Assembly: GCA_902806575.1 (NCBI GenBank)
Contig: CADCXD010000001.1
Coordinates: forward strand, 3,596,001-3,660,000
Source: Jackrogersella multiformis
Lineage: Eukaryota > Ascomycota > Sordariomycetes > Xylariales > Hypoxylaceae
Length of the DNA stretch: 64,000 bases
Direction: 5' to 3'
Positions 1 to 10,210 of this stretch are shown here, one piece after another (the stretch's first letter is position 1; every line of letters starts with the position of its first letter). The notes beneath the pieces are model-generated. The model did no database searches. It saw only the letters and a list, made by a program, of their open reading frames with translations, and had not been told where the DNA came from. The position numbers and the translations under genes are program-made.

Positions 1-1
1 C

Positions 2-3000
2 GTATTGTCGCAGATCTTCTTGATGAATCCCGCCCAGAGGGAAGGCATCTTCAATGAAATCCTGACGTCTCTTGAGAAGCTGCCTATCGGCAAGCAGAGC
101 GCGAGGCAATTCAAGTTATCCGAAGGCAAAAGTATTCAGCCCGTCTCAGCACTGATCATGCGACTAATCCAAGCAAGTGCCGGAAAGGTGGATGATCGCA
201 AGGAAAAACTTCGCGGTCGGATGATGCAGACCATCGCGGAAAAGGATGGAGGCGTCGGCCCCGCGTCTTCTGCTGATGGTGTCGACGGAAAAGTAGAGGC
301 TACATACGCGATTAGGACGGAGGACCATGCTGCGGTTCAACATTCCACAGCTATTCAAGAGTTACAGGCCCTTGCAAAAACGCTTGCGGATGGCGCTTAT
401 CGTAACGCCACGTACGTTGTCAACTTCATAGTAAAGCGGGCATTGAAGTCGACTAAGTCTGGGGATACGCCGTATCGAAATTTATTGGACTTATTCATCG
501 AAGACTTTACCACATGCCTGGACTCTCCAGACTGGCCTGCGGCAGAGTTGCTACTCCGGCTTACAATGTACATGATGTTCCAGCAGGTAGATGGCGACAA
601 AAATGCAGCGCCCGCAAGAAATATGGCTTTGGAACTCCTTGGTGTTATGGCCGCGGCTATTTCAAGGTTGCGATCACACGTCCGGAAAACCGCCACTAAT
701 TTCGAGGGAAGTGACTCGGACGACCTTGGTCGGTGGCTCGCTGATTTAACTCTCAATGTTCTTGAGGGCAACGCGTCTATGGAAAAGGCAGTCAGCTGGC
801 TAGGGCCCTACCGCGTTGTGCTGGAATATTTGCAAGATCGGTTAGGCGACGACCCCTATCTTAAGGGTGCCATCTCCTATCTGATAACAGATTGGGGATC
901 TCAAGTTAGCCTTGGGTACGATTCCGTTGTAAATGAGGATTCAGAGGAACGAGATTCTGAGTTCGGGAGGACTGCATTTCGCCTCCGCAACATGATCGAG
1001 GACCCGAAATGGCTCTCCCGGGAATACAGCTTCAAGTCGGTGGTTTCTAACCATGCGAAGCTCTCTCACTCAATCGTCTTACTCCGGTCGAGCTTTTGTG
1101 CGTCGTTCAAGAATATCTTGAACATACTCATGGGGTCAATGACTACAGATCAAGCAACTGTACGTAGTCGCAGTCTCAAGAGCATCAATCTCGTGCTCGA
1201 CACAGACCCGACCATTCTCGATGGCGATAGTGTTTTCATTCAGCTCATCCTTCAATGCTCTAATGACACCTCACCCCAAGTACGTGATTCGGCCTTAGGC
1301 CTTATCGGAAAGTGCATGAGCATGCGCCCAAGATTAGAGGAGAAGATGACGCCAACAGTTATCCAAAGATTCATTGATTCTGGGATAGGCGTACGAAAAA
1401 GAGCGATGAAGTTAGCTAAAGACATATATCTGGGGAATGAGAGCAAAACAGTTCGAAGTGCCATTGCAAACGGATTGCTGCATCGTTCGCAGGATCCGGA
1501 TGAGGGTGTACGAGAACTCGCAAGACAGATGATTGAAGAAGTCTGGATTTCCCCTTTTTATAAGGAGGATGATTCGGTAGCTTTCAAGCAATCTCTCACT
1601 GATCACGTCGCTCTTATGGTTCAGACCGTCAAACAAGGAAATACCGCGCTTGTCCTCGACAAAGTCTTCCACACAATACTTTCGCCTGATTCTAAACTTG
1701 CTGAAGCTAATTCTCGAGTCTGCACAAGGCTCGTCGCAGACCTAGTCGACCTTATCGGCAATCCCGAGTCGGATGATCCGACAATTCCATCTAGCAGGGA
1801 CGCTTTCCAAGTCCTAATGATCTTTGCAAAGGCCGATCCTAGGTTGTTCACATTTGAGCAGATCCGACAGTTAGAACCTCATATTGCCAGTGTCAGCACG
1901 AGCGAGGATTTAGCAGTTTCGAGGGCCGTGGTTGTCATATATCGTCGTGTGCTGCCGCAGGTTTCGAGCGTGCATTCAAAATTCCTTTCTGATATCCGAA
2001 AGGTCCTCATGCCGGCCACTTCTAAAGTTACGAGGGCACTCCTTGACGACGTTGTAGCGTGTCTGTGGATTATCAGTGAGCTCCTACAGACGTCCGAACC
2101 TCTTGCGCGCCTCGTTTTATCATGTCTCAAAGGTGTACAGTTGATGAGTGGGAAGGGCTTGCTTGACCGAACTAAAATTAGGCAATTCGATCGATATTCT
2201 CTCATCATCGGAATGGTTGGTAAACATTGTAACCTAGACAGCCACCAAGAGCGCTTCAAGTCCGAAACCAATCTACCCAAGTGGAAGGGTTCCGTGTCAA
2301 AACTCATGGTGGACGTTCTCGTCCCTTTCGCAACCCCTTCACAACCAGCAGACGTGAGGCGACCAGCGTTGGATGCCATTGGTCTCATCTGTCAGTCTAA
2401 CCCTAGGAATTACGTATCTGCTAATGTCTATACAACATTCCAACAAGCCTTCGATGAACGCACGCCGCTCTTAGAGTCTATGGTCCTTCGGTCTTTCAAG
2501 GAGTTCCTCTTGATAGAGGAGCAGCGGTCTGAACAGGCAGCATCGTCAGCAGCTGGAGGCAAGGAGTCCACTAAGAAGGACTTGAAGGTTATGGGCGGCA
2601 CTAGCTTTGACGACGTTGCGAGTGCAACTACTCAGCGATTTCTTAAGGACATTACTAGGATTGCCCTAGCAACCCACGACGACCACGCCTTTCTAGCTAT
2701 GGAGGTATTAGCAAGCATCAATCGACAGGGTCTTGTGCATCCAAAAGAGACCGGCGTTACACTCATTACGCTCGAGACCTGTCCAGTGCCCAAGATTTCG
2801 GAACTTGCATATCATGAGCACAGAGCACTCCACGAGAAATACGAGAGCGTGCTCGAGAGGGAGTATGCAAAAGCAATACAATCAGCTTTTCAGTATCAAC
2901 GTGATGTTATCGGAGACCCACGAGGCGCAACCGAGCATCCGTTTACTTCAAAACTTCATCTTCTTACTGAGGTATTGAAGATCAGCAAGTCTAAAAACCG

Positions 3001-3844
3001 CGTTCGATTCCTCGACAAACTTGTTGGGCAAGTTGATTTCGATCTTGCAAAACTCCCCGTGGATCAGATGTTGTCTTCACAAGTCGATTTCTCCCGCTTC
3101 ATAATCGAGAATATTGCCTTCTTCGAGTTCGTTACTACTGGCGAGCTACAAACCACAATTACCGCAATGGAGAAGATTGTGACTGGGACGGGGTCTAGCA
3201 TTGCCCAGACTATCGAGTCTGAAATCTTTCACGTACGAATGGATCCAATCTCTACCTCTCAGCAACCCGTTGATGGCGAGGAACAACCTTCGGTTCAACC
3301 GCCACCTACTATGGATCACCAACGGCTTCGTCAATTAGCAGCCGGCTCGATCATCCTCCTTACTCTTTGGGAGGTGCGTACCTATCTGCGTCGTTTATAT
3401 GGGCTCAGTTCCAACCGGCGCGAGAGTAAAGGCAAGAGTGCCCCAAAGGATCTCGCCAAGTCCCCAGTCAAGGTTCAGGGGATTACCGGAGAAAAAGTCT
3501 GGGATGATATATCTAGAATCATGTCTGGATTTGACACACCGGAGCGCATGCTGGAACAATGCAGGGCATTTGTAGAGCTTTTAAACGTCGACAACGAAGT
3601 AAAGGTACCAGACGAAGAGGAAGAATTAGATCTCGACGGAGAACCTGCGTCACCAGATGCCGAAGGTGACGAAGACGCAGCCGAGCCTGACCCCCGCGGC
3701 CGCAAGAGAAAGGCTGGCAACGCCTCTAATGGACGAAAGAAGCGAGCACGGTCCAGCTCGAGGCCAAGGCCTCGAGGTCGACCCAGAAAACAGAGCATGG
3801 AGGTGGTGGAGGCAAACTTAGATGGCGATATGGAATGGATCTGA
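2..3844 (+). CDS. scc2: Sister chromatid cohesion loader Scc2/Mis4 (NIPBL family), 5' partial
   Basis: This is the C-terminal 1280 residues or so of the cohesin-loading factor, which with Scc4 opens and loads cohesin on chromatin in the nucleus. The frame is open from base 2 to the TGA at 3842-3844 with no intron, and the true start lies upstream of the window. The protein is almost wholly helical with HEAT-like repeats (for example around residues 400-520). A Nipped-B C-terminal-like region lies near residues 745-850, containing the stretch VDVLVPFATPSQPADVRRPA. After about residue 1190 comes an acidic stretch (DEEEELDLDGE), then a basic tail with the AT-hook-like core RPRGRPRK. The assignment rests on the overall pattern and the conserved C-terminal block. 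The downstream neighbour is convergent. Confidence 0.9.
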   Translation, partial: VLSQIFLMNPAQREGIFNEILTSLEKLPIGKQSARQFKLSEGKSIQPVSALIMRLIQASAGKVDDRKEKLRGRMMQTIAEKDGGVGPASSADGVDGKVEATYAIRTEDHAAVQHSTAIQELQALAKTLADGAYRNATYVVNFIVKRALKSTKSGDTPYRNLLDLFIEDFTTCLDSPDWPAAELLLRLTMYMMFQQVDGDKNAAPARNMALELLGVMAAAISRLRSHVRKTATNFEGSDSDDLGRWLADLTLNVLEGNASMEKAVSWLGPYRVVLEYLQDRLGDDPYLKGAISYLITDWGSQVSLGYDSVVNEDSEERDSEFGRTAFRLRNMIEDPKWLSREYSFKSVVSNHAKLSHSIVLLRSSFCASFKNILNILMGSMTTDQATVRSRSLKSINLVLDTDPTILDGDSVFIQLILQCSNDTSPQVRDSALGLIGKCMSMRPRLEEKMTPTVIQRFIDSGIGVRKRAMKLAKDIYLGNESKTVRSAIANGLLHRSQDPDEGVRELARQMIEEVWISPFYKEDDSVAFKQSLTDHVALMVQTVKQGNTALVLDKVFHTILSPDSKLAEANSRVCTRLVADLVDLIGNPESDDPTIPSSRDAFQVLMIFAKADPRLFTFEQIRQLEPHIASVSTSEDLAVSRAVVVIYRRVLPQVSSVHSKFLSDIRKVLMPATSKVTRALLDDVVACLWIISELLQTSEPLARLVLSCLKGVQLMSGKGLLDRTKIRQFDRYSLIIGMVGKHCNLDSHQERFKSETNLPKWKGSVSKLMVDVLVPFATPSQPADVRRPALDAIGLICQSNPRNYVSANVYTTFQQAFDERTPLLESMVLRSFKEFLLIEEQRSEQAASSAAGGKESTKKDLKVMGGTSFDDVASATTQRFLKDITRIALATHDDHAFLAMEVLASINRQGLVHPKETGVTLITLETCPVPKISELAYHEHRALHEKYESVLEREYAKAIQSAFQYQRDVIGDPRGATEHPFTSKLHLLTEVLKISKSKNRVRFLDKLVGQVDFDLAKLPVDQMLSSQVDFSRFIIENIAFFEFVTTGELQTTITAMEKIVTGTGSSIAQTIESEIFHVRMDPISTSQQPVDGEEQPSVQPPPTMDHQRLRQLAAGSIILLTLWEVRTYLRRLYGLSSNRRESKGKSAPKDLAKSPVKVQGITGEKVWDDISRIMSGFDTPERMLEQCRAFVELLNVDNEVKVPDEEEELDLDGEPASPDAEGDEDAAEPDPRGRKRKAGNASNGRKKRARSSSRPRPRGRPRKQSMEVVEANLDGDMEWI

Positions 3845-4975
3845 CAAGGAAGATCATTAACGTCTAGGCCTTTTTCATACCTGATTTCAATGCCGCGCTC
3901 ACATCCACGATACCACGCATAGATCGGGCAACTACCCCGACATAAACATGACGATGAAAGAAAGGGCTACATGGACCGCATAGCATAGCAAAGGCTACAT
4001 TTACGAGCATGGAAACCGGCGTTTAGAAAGGAAAAGGGGAAGATTCGATTAATTATCTGGAATTTGCATGGACGTTTGAACGCGTGCTGTCACCTGGCAA
4101 TGATGGAGGGGAGGGGGAGGGGGACGGTCAACAGGCGGGGCTGTTCAGACTTGCCTTCTTTTCTTATCTTTTTCTTTCTTCTTTGTTTTTACCATGATAC
4201 CTCGTTGTGCTTTGTACACTACCTAGGGTCGGCGGAGGATGGCTGTTGCATGGTGTGTTGGCCACTTGGCTGCCTACTTAGCTAGGATGCCTACGGGCGC
4301 GCGCTGTCCGAGGCAGAATAAACATTCAAATTCTGATCGTTTCTGATCAAGATTGCCCTTTTTTTTGCTTTTGCTCTTGCTCTTGTTCTTCGTGATTCGC
4401 TTTGCTATATACCCTCGAGCCATTTAGTTGCTTTGACAAGATACGGCGGGATCGAGGGATACATATACTTAAAAAGATAAAGAAAAGAAAAAAGGGGTTG
4501 GTAGGTACCTGGTATGGTCTTCTATATCCCCAATATCCTTCTCGTGAGACTAGAACCGTACGGCAGTCTAGTACAAACCGTATCATTATCTATACCTAGG
4601 TACCTAGTATATAGGTAGGTATATAGGTATGTATAAAGGACAAAACGCTACCAAATTCCCGAAAATATTTTTCAGACAGATCTATCATTTACCAACCGGG
4701 GCGACGCAGATTCAACCAAAAGAGAAAAAGAACAAGAAAAAACACACGCTATTGCCAATATAACCGACGAGCTTCCCGTCATCCCGTCATAAGAAAGACT
4801 TGTCCTCCATTCATTCCGGCCATAGCCCATTCCTTCTGAGGACGTGAAAGCCGTAAATAAACCAAATCAGCCGCCGTGTTTCCCCACGTATTATCATCCT
4901 CTGAGATCACTAGGCTTCACGTTGTTCGTATTTAGTAGTCAAGATAACGGCATCTGAAAGTGGTCGGAAGTAACT
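3845..4975. other. Gap between convergent genes
   Basis: This is the shared 3' region of the scc2 and BTB-domain genes. It holds pyrimidine-rich tracts around 4150-4190 and 4350-4390 and a cluster of CCTAGG/TAGGTA words at about 4594-4630. Short reading frames here have low complexity and no gene character. I see no RNA gene. Confidence 0.6.
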
Positions 4976-7541
4976 CTAGGGTTCTTCGACCTGAGACCAG
5001 GCCTCTTCGCTGATTTCATCGCCGTCGTCAAATTCGAACGTGTCGTCACTATCGTCGTCGAGGTCGTTCACCAAATCCACCATGACAACTGAAGATGTAG
5101 ACATGGCGCGAGATCCACTTATAGATGCCCCGTCGTCGTGTGTAGTGCTAGGCACCGTATTGGAGGGCACAACTGCTATCGAACATCCGGCTGTCAAGGT
5201 AGTAGTGCTACCTCGACTCGGTGTTATGTTAGTCTGGCAAATGCTTGACGCATCCGTCGCCACGGTATCGCCGGTTTGGTAAGCCGGGCCCGGACCAATT
5301 GGCCCTATGTCAGCGTCCGGTACAGAAGGTTCAAAAACACCCCCCGTTCCTAGATAAATGTCAGTTAAATATTTTAGATATAAAAGCATAAGCTAAAAAC
5401 AAACCATCATCTAGCCCGCCAGCCCAGAGAGGAAGAAATGAAAACTCGTCATCGGATAATGGTAGAAGATAGTGTCTCGTTCGATTGAGCGGGGCTTCTA
5501 AGTTGGCTTTCGTCCAGGTCATCCATAGGCCGTCTACAGCGGTACTGAGTTGGCTGCGGAATCTGAATAGGTCAAAGTGGAGGGTTTTGGGCTTAGCATT
5601 ATTTGGTCCACCGGGATGGAGATACTGGGCAGTCTCATCTATTTCAGCATTATTTGATTCGTCGGGACGGAGATACTGGATAGTTTCGTTTATTTTAGCA
5701 TTGAAGTCAGTCACCCACTGACCTAGAAAGGTATCTGGGTCGCCCACTTGCTCGTATGCGTGGGGAGGTGCCCTGATCTCGTCCCAGAAGCTCGGAGTCA
5801 GTAGACGCTGGGTATCAGAAAATCTGCTGTAGACAAGAACAGTGGGATTCCAGCTAGTATTTGGAACATAGCATCGGCGATCGCGATCGAAGTCTCTTTG
5901 TTGGTCATTATCAGGTGTGGCCTCCATTGCCTTACGCACAATCCAATCCTTATACTCGTGTAGCCTCCTGAAGAGGCCCGTAAAGAGACCATGCAGATGA
6001 TTTAGCTGGGCATGACGCAAGGAATCTACCTCCCAAGTTGGCTGGTTGGTACTTGGATTCGGATTGGTACAAAGTGCGATACTAATGAGGTCACCGACTT
6101 GTACTAGCTCTTGATAATCTAAGATTTTGAACAGATCGTAGAATCGATCTGATCTCAACTTTATGAGCATCTGCTGAACACGATCGGCGAGCTTGTCGGC
6201 TGCATATTGAACGACTGTCTGCAGGTCATCGGGCAGATCTGCACGGGGCCGGCCAAAGATTGTGTGTTGAGCTCCTTGCGGATTTGGTTCAGCGGCAAGA
6301 GTATCAAAGGCCTTTTCAACTACGAGGATGCGGAACGCAGCGCGAGTGACATTGGACAATTCTAATGTCCACGCGATCCTCAACGCAGCTTCGGGATTGA
6401 TATCGATGAAATCAGTGTTAGGCTCCGCCATGAACCATGTATACACCGAGTCCCGCTAAAATTAGTCAAGTTAGCCACGCTGATGTAGAAGATTAATTTG
6501 AGGTAGGTTTCCAGCTTACGATGACACTGGTGCAGTCTAGTATGTTGGCAATGCCGGTGAGGGTGTAGACGCGAGGTGCGGAGTTCAACACTAGATCGTG
6601 GCCTTCAATGGCTAAGACGAGGCGAATAATGTTGGCACGATGACGGATAGGACAATAATCGTCGATGATTCTGGATTTTGGTGTTTGTATATCCGCCAGG
6701 TCTATTGTTGGAAGAGCCTCCTCTCTTCCCATCTGATGATTGATGTATTTGTCGGTTTTTTCGCAGTCGATGGAGACTACGTTATGATGAGGGCAGTAGT
6801 CGTCGTGTCCCGAAACGAGGTAGGGCGATATACCGAGCCTCTCTTTGGACGTCCACCATTCTCTCACACCAAGAGGGAGAGACAGATCCATGAGCTGAGC
6901 TGCCAGTTCATCTCCTTCTCCCGAAGGTGTAAGATCAATAACGTATCTCTGTGGGAACGATTCACCAGCATATTCGGTCCTTCTCCGAATACGGGCTTGT
7001 CCTTTCGGTGACAATAACTGTGCAAAGACTTTCGAACTAGTGGCAAGGAGCTTTTCCGAATGGACGTGGAAGCGCTTCGAGGACCACTACAACACATTCT
7101 AATTAGTCATGTTGCGAGGGGAGGCTTATTTAAGTATGGGTGCTCTCTTTATTTATTTTATAATATGATAGCTGTATGAAGACTTATGTAGAAGGTATAA
7201 TATAGTTAGGAACGTGCTAAATTAAGGGTCTTGGACATTCTTGAAATTCTACCTACCTCTTCCCATTTGCAGTTCATATAACCCGAGGGGAAGTTAACTA
7301 TGACTAATGTATCCCCAGAGTTGCACTTAAGATGAACATGTCGAAGTAAGGAGATATCTTGTTGCTCTCGTTTCTCAAGATTGTAGCTGGAATGGGTTTG
7401 GCTGGATTGCTCCTTGAGTAGCTGGCTGACAGCCGCATCAAGCAAAGAGCCCCGAGAAGCTTGAGCCGGTAGGATAGGCGAGGGAGGCGAAGGAGAGCTT
7501 GATCCGTCTGACCCATCCCGAGCTTGGTGTTGAGCGAGCAT
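4976..7541 (-). CDS. BTB/POZ-like domain protein, fungal family of unknown role (four exons)
   Basis: I join four exons: 7541-7257, 7086-6520, 6455-5405 and 5349-4976, which gives 758 residues in one frame. Donors are GTAGGT, GTAAGC and GTTTGT. The middle intron has a clear TTGACTAA branch site. Spanning exons 1-2 is a BTB-like core: GDTLVIV, then FHVHSEKLLATSSKVF, then LLSP. It is followed by RYVIDLTPSGEGDE and LSLPLGVREWW, a pattern I associate with fungal BTB proteins of unknown function. Exon 3 is helical and carries a 17-residue tandem repeat. Exon 4 is low complexity with an acidic end (DLDDDSDDTFEFDDGDE). BTB domains mediate dimerisation or Cul3 adaptor contacts, but no partner is visible here. 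The first intron (170 bases) is the least certain join. Confidence 0.7.
5599..5700. repeat. 51-bp tandem duplication inside a coding exon
   Basis: Two adjacent 51-base units (5599-5649 and 5650-5700) lie in exon 3 of the BTB-like gene and encode two 17-residue repeats (INETIQYLRPDESNN and IDETAQYLHPGGPNN cores). About eleven positions differ and all are transitions. The length is a multiple of three, so the frame is kept. Confidence 0.85.
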
Positions 7542-9282
7542 GATAAATAGGAAGTTTCCTGTTAGGAACAGCCCTTAAATCGAAAAGGCAGAGATGGTCC
7601 TTTATATTTACATATATAGAGCAACTAGAATGATCATCTGTCATATGGTGCACGAGTTCGTTTGGGTGGTGAGATTATAGGAGAATAGTCAAGACTTGGT
7701 AAGAAGATAACTAGAGAGAATAAACTAAGAATTTGGTAGGTGAAGAAGGTAAAAAGGTAAAAGAGTTAAGGTTAAGAATGGTAAAACGGCGAGGCTGCGG
7801 TTGCGGTTGCTGTTCTGACTGATGCCTCACGACTGCCTACCTGCCTTACATGCAACCTTAGTTCCCATACTACACAGGTAGGTACATGTGTGTAATACGA
7901 CCTACCGGTATCTACGTACCCCACCGCTTCAGCCACATACATATTAAGTATTGTCCTCTTCTACTTATGATTGGCCCCAATTACTCACAATTATTTCCAT
8001 AAAAAGCTAGACGATAAGCCCTATGGTACCGTGCAAATGCGCCTTCATAAGTACTGTATTACACATTTCGACGAAGCATGCTGATAGTGTATACCTAAGT
8101 ATATAAGGTATATAGTGCTAATTAGAGGGGCTGAGTTTAGTGTTGGTTATTAGTTTCTAGATTACATATCTAATATGTCATTGGTATTTCCGGATGTCTT
8201 CTGCCTGGTAAAGCTTGTGGTAAGAGAGGATATATATTGGTAGATACGCATATGAATGCGAGAGTTGATATACCTAGGTGCCTAACCATTACTCATAGCT
8301 ATCTCTATTTTGCTTTTAGTTGAGTCGTCGAATTTTAAGTCATATACTGTAGAAGCCTTTAATAGTCGTTAAGAGATTACCTTTGTTGCGCTCTCACTGT
8401 GTAGGTGCTTAGGTACCTAGGTACTTATGTGATGTCGGTAGCAGAAAGGCGGGAGATGTTCCCCGCATTTAGGATGAGGTTCGGGACTTTGAATGGACTA
8501 AACCATTCCTACCCGATACGCATTCCAACTCCTAGGAAGTTCACATCCCCCCTTATGCAAACTTGCGAGGGTTGTAAGTTTTCGGGATTCCCCCCAATTG
8601 GATGCCACCCCATTCGCCCATTCACTCGCGTGCCCCTTGTCCTGATGCGGCCAAGCTTAGGGCATCTCCTTATCCAGCTCCAGTTTCCCTCCCCTGCTTG
8701 CCTCCCTTAAAGTTTTCGTACCGCATCCGATCGCACCATCCAAAACCTCATCACCGTCTGCCCACTCAGCCGTAAATCTGGGGAATCTAGACCGACTAGG
8801 TACCCCTTGTATGACATAAAAATGGAGAAAATCTTATCACTTTTGGGTGCTAGGCAGCTGGGTAGGTAGCTTTTGTCGGGACACGCACGAAGATTGTGTA
8901 GCGGTCAGAGGCAGCTCCAGGATTCCGATACATACCTACCTCATACATATAAACCTACCTCCTAGGTACTCACGCCCTTGCCCAGTCTTTCTCTCCTTTC
9001 CCTCTCTCTAATTGGCTTCGTAGCATTTCAAACTCGTGCCACATAATAATAATAATAATAAAGAAGATCTTATATTCAGCTATTCCCTACAGAATATTAG
9101 ACTTGATCCACTTCGCAGGACGCACAAAGAAACAACTTAATACAAACCACCATCACTACATACAAGATCTCCCGGGTTGCTAGGTGGCTAAGATCAAGTC
9201 TCGCAAACCGTTATAATAGTAGCAATAGCAGCACGCCAGCGCCAGCGCCAACAACGCAAACAAGCTCGCAACCGACACAGCA
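7542..9282. other. Intergenic region between divergent genes
   Basis: This region is upstream of both the BTB-like gene (-) and the small membrane protein gene (+). It contains scattered CCTAGG/TAGGTA words (about 7870, 8274, 8408, 8960) and an (AAT)n tract at about 9044-9062. The reading frame at 8405-8710 has no recognisable protein features and I do not accept it. I see no RNA gene. Confidence 0.55.
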
Positions 9283-9587
9283 ATGGATCGAACTGGAGCA
9301 TCCCGAATGATCAACGGAGGGCGTCTCAACGTGTAAGTTTGCCAGCCCTACTCTGGCATTCTTTGCCCCCGTATATGTTAGGTATACAAGACCCCACCAT
9401 ACTAACCTCCATCCCCAATAGCACCCGCCACCCGGGCTTTGCGCTGGCAGCCATCGCCGCGACAGGCATCGTCGCCACAGTCCAATACAAGCGAACGGCC
9501 CTGTTACGCAACGAGAAAGCCCAGAAGAACTCCCCGGAAAACCCCAATTTCTATGTCAGCGTCGACCGAAGCGGCGGTGGCATTTAG
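9283..9587 (+). CDS. Small single-pass membrane protein, 71 residues, function unknown
   Basis: Two exons (9283-9332 and 9422-9587) join through a GTAAGT donor and a CAATAG acceptor, with an ACTAAC branch site about 20 bases upstream. The product has a short polar N-terminus, a helix of small hydrophobic residues (FALAAIAATGIVATV) at about residues 21-36, a basic stretch after it (QYKRTALLRNEKAQK) and the ending FYVSVDRSGGGI. This layout resembles small mitochondrial or ER tail proteins, but I do not recognise the family by name. The clean splice signals and the polar, non-repetitive C-terminal half support a real gene. A frame search that ignores splicing would miss exon 1. Confidence 0.65.
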
Positions 9588-10210
9588 GCAGCCCGCAGAA
9601 TGAACGAAAAACAAAGAAAGAAAGAAAAACCCAATAGAGAAACAAAATATGGTATTGGTCCAATGGGTCAGATATTAGAGAACGAGAGAAGAAACACATG
9701 CATGGGAAGGCCCCGGAATGTCGAGGTTGATTGATTAGATGTATCACGACTTAAGGATAGATTCAGCCGGCTTCATAATTGGACGTGTGGCAATGACCGG
9801 CATTTCTCATCAGTTACCATATACAAATATGTTGGATCCGGGAACCGGTAGAAATAGCAACGGGCAAGGATATAGATCAAGAAAATAATCTTCAAACCCG
9901 TGAATTGTGTTCCTTTTTGTGAACAATAGTTAGCTCTAGTAAGCTATTTTATACAATCCGGTTCCATTTACTCGTACAGGCGTCCATAGCATGCCATATG
10001 ACCATATAAAGCACGCATATGATAGCTAACCTACATGCCTATCTACCCCTACGTAGGTAAGTATGCCCTCGAACTCCTTCATAGTGATACCGTACTAGAG
10101 CTTAGGCTCATTCACACCCAGCCGGCCCTAAAACTCGAGGCAACCGAAAAAAGCCAACATCCATGGATTTTGCTGAGGCAACGACTGAATTCGATAGATA
10201 CCCAAGTCGT
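9588..10210. other. Gap between convergent genes
   Basis: This is the 3' flank of the 71-residue protein gene and of the YVC1-like gene. No gene, RNA gene or strong repeat is visible. Confidence 0.6.

Noticed and set aside
8405..8710. Plus-strand frame of 101 codons
   Set aside because: It begins inside a CCTAGG repeat and shows no domain and no splice context.
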